A DNA stretch of 64,000 nt from Candidatus Fimadaptatus faecigallinarum (lineage in GTDB: Bacteria > Bacillota > Clostridia > Christensenellales > Aristaeellaceae). The stretch spans positions 62,001 through 126,000 of the forward strand of contig DVNK01000039.1 in assembly GCA_018714445.1 (NCBI GenBank), written 5' to 3'. The notes under the pieces were generated by a model. The model made no database searches. It saw nothing but the letters and a program-made list of their open reading frames with translations, and was not told the DNA's origin. Position 1 is the first letter of the stretch. Each line of letters begins with the position of its first letter. Position numbers and translations under genes: made by a program. Below, in pieces: positions 62,057 to 64,000 of the stretch.

Positions 62057-62745
62057 TTATCCACAGCTTTGACAGCACCGTGGTACATTCGCGACGTCGG
62101 CCGCATGCCCGCGACCGTTCACACCGCGCCCGCGCCGCCAGGTAGTTCAGCGCCAAAACATCCGCACGGCGCGACTCCCGTCTTGCGCAACTTGTCCACA
62201 GTTTTGACAGCACCGTGGTACATTCGCGCCGTCGGCCGCATGTCCACGACAATTCGCACCGTAACCGCGCCGCTAAACCATCCAGCGCCCAAACATCCGC
62301 ACGGCGCTACTCCAGTCTTGCGCAAATTGTCCACAGCTTTGACAGCGCCATCGTACATTCGCGCCATCGGCCGCATGCCCTCGACCGTTCACACCGCACC
62401 CGCACCGCCAGGCCGTTCAGCGCCCAAACATCCGCACGGCACAACTCTCGTATTGCGCGACTTGTCCACAGCTTTGACAGCGCCATCGTACATTCGCACC
62501 GTCGGCCACATGTCCACGACAATTCACACCGCGCCTGCGCTGCCAAACCATCCAGCGCCCAACATCCGCCCGGCGCAACTCCCGTATTGCACGACTTGTC
62601 CACAACTTTGACAGCACCATCGTACATTCGCGCCGCCCGCCGCATGCCCGCGACCATTCACACCGCGCCCGCACCGCCAGGCCGTTCAGCGCCCAAACAT
62701 CCGCACGTCGCAACTCCCGTCTTGCGCAACTTGTCCACAGCTTTG
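62057..62745. repeat. Tandem array, five copies of a 135-bp unit, each with a DnaA-box-like nonamer
   Basis: Each unit starts with TTGTCCACAGCTTTGACAGC or a close form. The first copy has the exact DnaA box TTATCCACA at 62057-62065; TTGTCCACA follows at 62192, 62327, 62462, 62596 and 62731. The spacing is 135, 135, 135, 134 and 135 bp, close to thirteen helical turns. All boxes have the same orientation. Confidence 0.9.
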
Positions 62746-62820
62746 CGCACTGCGCCGGTTCGCCGGCCACATATCAGCCACACATATTCGCAAAGTTATT
62801 CATCTTTTTCACGGCTGTGG

Positions 62821-62850
62821 TTGACAGCGCCGCCCATCGTTTAATAAAAT
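62821..62850 (+). promoter_or_regulatory. Promoter of the Na/Pi cotransporter gene
   Basis: A perfect TTGACA is followed after 18 nt by TAAAAT. The leader is about 80 nt. Confidence 0.75.
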
Positions 62851-62932
62851 GGGTTTGTAAGAAACAGGCAAGAGAAAGAGCGCGATGTGTAAGGACACGC
62901 GGGTGCGTGCCGCGCGCAAGAAGGAGAATATT

Positions 62933-64000
62933 ATGTCGCTTACCATGACAATGTCACTGCTGGGCGGTCTGGCGCTGTTCCTGTACGGCATGAAGATGAT
63001 GGGCGAAGGCCTTGAAAAGGCTGCCGGCGATAAGCTGAGGCGGCTGCTTGAGTCGCTCACGCGCAATCCGATAATCGGGTTGCTGGTTGGCGTAGTGTTC
63101 ACGATGATAATACAGTCCTCATCCGCGACCACGGTCATGGTCGTGGGCTTTGTAAACGCCGGTTTGCTGGATCTGATGCAGGCAACCGGCGTTATTTTGG
63201 GCGCGAACATAGGCACGACTGTGACCGCGTGGATAGTGGCCGGCTTCCAGGCGATGACGTTCATGCCGCTGATACTGCTGGTGGGCGTGGCGATGATAAT
63301 GTTCGTAAAGCGCCTGAAGCTCCAGCGGATAGGCCAGATAGTCGCCGGATTCGGCATGCTGTTCGTGGGCATGGACATGATGAAAAACGCAATGAGCCCA
63401 CTGGCTGAATCGGCCGAGTTCGCACGCCTTATGACCACGTTCTCCAATCCGCTGCTGGCGATGCTGATGGGCGTGGCGATAACGGCGGTCATACAGTCGT
63501 CGTCGGCGTCGGTGGGCATACTGGAGCTGCTGGCATTGCAGGGCCTGGTGCCGCTGGAGACCAGCCTGTACATAATCATGGGCACGAACATAGGCACATG
63601 CGTCACCGCTATGCTGGCCGCGATAGGCGCGACCCGCACCGCCCGGCGCGCGGCGCTGATCCATCTGATGTTCAACGTGTTGGGCACGCTGGTGGTGTTC
63701 GTGCTGGTGAGCGTGCTGCCGGTGGCCAACTGGCTCAGCGCGATAGAGGATCCCGCGCTGCAGATAGCCGTGGCGCACACGTCGTTTAAGGTGTTCGAGG
63801 TCATGTGCTTCATAGCGCTGCGCGGATACCTGGTAAAGCTGGTCATGATACTCGTGCCCGGCGACGACTCGCGCACCGAGGAGCGCCGGCTCAAATACCT
63901 CGACGACCGCATACTGTCCACGCCCCCGATAGCCGTCGCCCAGATCTCCAAGGAGATCGAACGCATGGGCGATATAGCCGTGGACAACCTCAGCCGCGCC
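62933..64000 (+). CDS. Na+/phosphate cotransporter family protein (C-terminus cut by window edge)
   Basis: AAGGAG lies six nt before the ATG. The frame is open for 356 codons to the window end, and the track shows only its shadow. The two inverted family repeats carry TMIIQSSSATTVMVV (about residue 60) and AVIQSSSASVGILEL (about 185), with GANIGTTVTA and GTNIGTCVTA after them. These are the substrate and sodium motifs of NptA/SLC34-type transporters. About eight membrane segments precede a charged cytoplasmic region (RTEERRLKYLDDRILSTPPI), which in this family leads into a PhoU-like domain that lies beyond the edge. It imports phosphate with sodium. Confidence 0.95.
   Translation, partial: MSLTMTMSLLGGLALFLYGMKMMGEGLEKAAGDKLRRLLESLTRNPIIGLLVGVVFTMIIQSSSATTVMVVGFVNAGLLDLMQATGVILGANIGTTVTAWIVAGFQAMTFMPLILLVGVAMIMFVKRLKLQRIGQIVAGFGMLFVGMDMMKNAMSPLAESAEFARLMTTFSNPLLAMLMGVAITAVIQSSSASVGILELLALQGLVPLETSLYIIMGTNIGTCVTAMLAAIGATRTARRAALIHLMFNVLGTLVVFVLVSVLPVANWLSAIEDPALQIAVAHTSFKVFEVMCFIALRGYLVKLVMILVPGDDSRTEERRLKYLDDRILSTPPIAVAQISKEIERMGDIAVDNLSRA

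Noticed and set aside
62039-62844. 190- and 209-codon ORFs
   Set aside because: They run through the 135-bp array in two frames. High GC leaves several frames open, and neither has a start with a ribosome site.
62809-63987. 392-codon minus ORF rich in Ser, Thr and Ile
   Set aside because: It is antisense to the Na/Pi cotransporter, whose plus frame has the QSSSA motifs and a good ribosome site.

Overview
The window is a piece of a high-GC, low-redundancy bacterial chromosome that most resembles an anaerobic Firmicute of the Clostridia. This is inferred from a single-chain pyruvate:ferredoxin oxidoreductase, a class 3 fructose-1,6-bisphosphatase, a FloA/NfeD pair, LytTR and DeoR regulators, strong AGGAGG ribosome binding sites often paired with TTG or GTG starts, and a rhodopsin-transducer-like (ASRT) gene in a lyase operon. 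No species can be named from the sequence. Isoleucine is written mostly as ATA in ordinary genes despite the high GC content.

Layout. 1-13447 holds an alpha-mannosidase (GH38, cut by the left edge), a MarR regulator, a large GT-C-like membrane protein, an operon of three M42 aminopeptidase paralogues, and a second GH38-like protein that has lost every catalytic residue I can place. 14280-18131 holds a GtrB/DPM1-like glycosyltransferase, a J-domain protein and a secreted SH3b-M14 carboxypeptidase. 18891-26405 is a carbohydrate operon: GH2 glycosidase, Gfo/Idh oxidoreductase, heparinase II/III-like lyase, ASRT protein and a frameshifted methyltransferase. 26530-30087 is pyruvate:ferredoxin oxidoreductase behind a consensus promoter. 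30419-34625 reads leftward as NfeD, FloA, a proline-rich membrane protein, a LytTR response regulator and a secreted protein. 35488-44672 pairs a 2428-residue DUF4011-type helicase carrying a C-terminal nuclease-like domain with a Hanks-type Ser/Thr kinase, a domain set reminiscent of Mokosh-type phage defence. 44897-47622 is an alpha/beta hydrolase translationally coupled to a two-domain PPK2 kinase, followed by tRNA-Leu(GAG). 48516-55344 carries GDPD, Nudix, PepC, a DeoR regulator and two membrane proteins. 55559-61665 carries a PHP phosphatase, a MalY/PatB lyase, a DEDD exonuclease and the class 3 FBPase. The right edge cuts a Na/Pi cotransporter.

The most unusual property is about a dozen separate short tandem-repeat arrays, each with its own unit (18 to about 165 bp). 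Some lie between genes, some start from the stop codon of a neighbouring gene, and three sit in frame inside genes with units of 33, 51 and 72 bp. One intergenic array repeats a DnaA-box-like nonamer six times at 134-135 bp spacing. Most ORF-track lines are antisense shadows or readings through these arrays and were left out.
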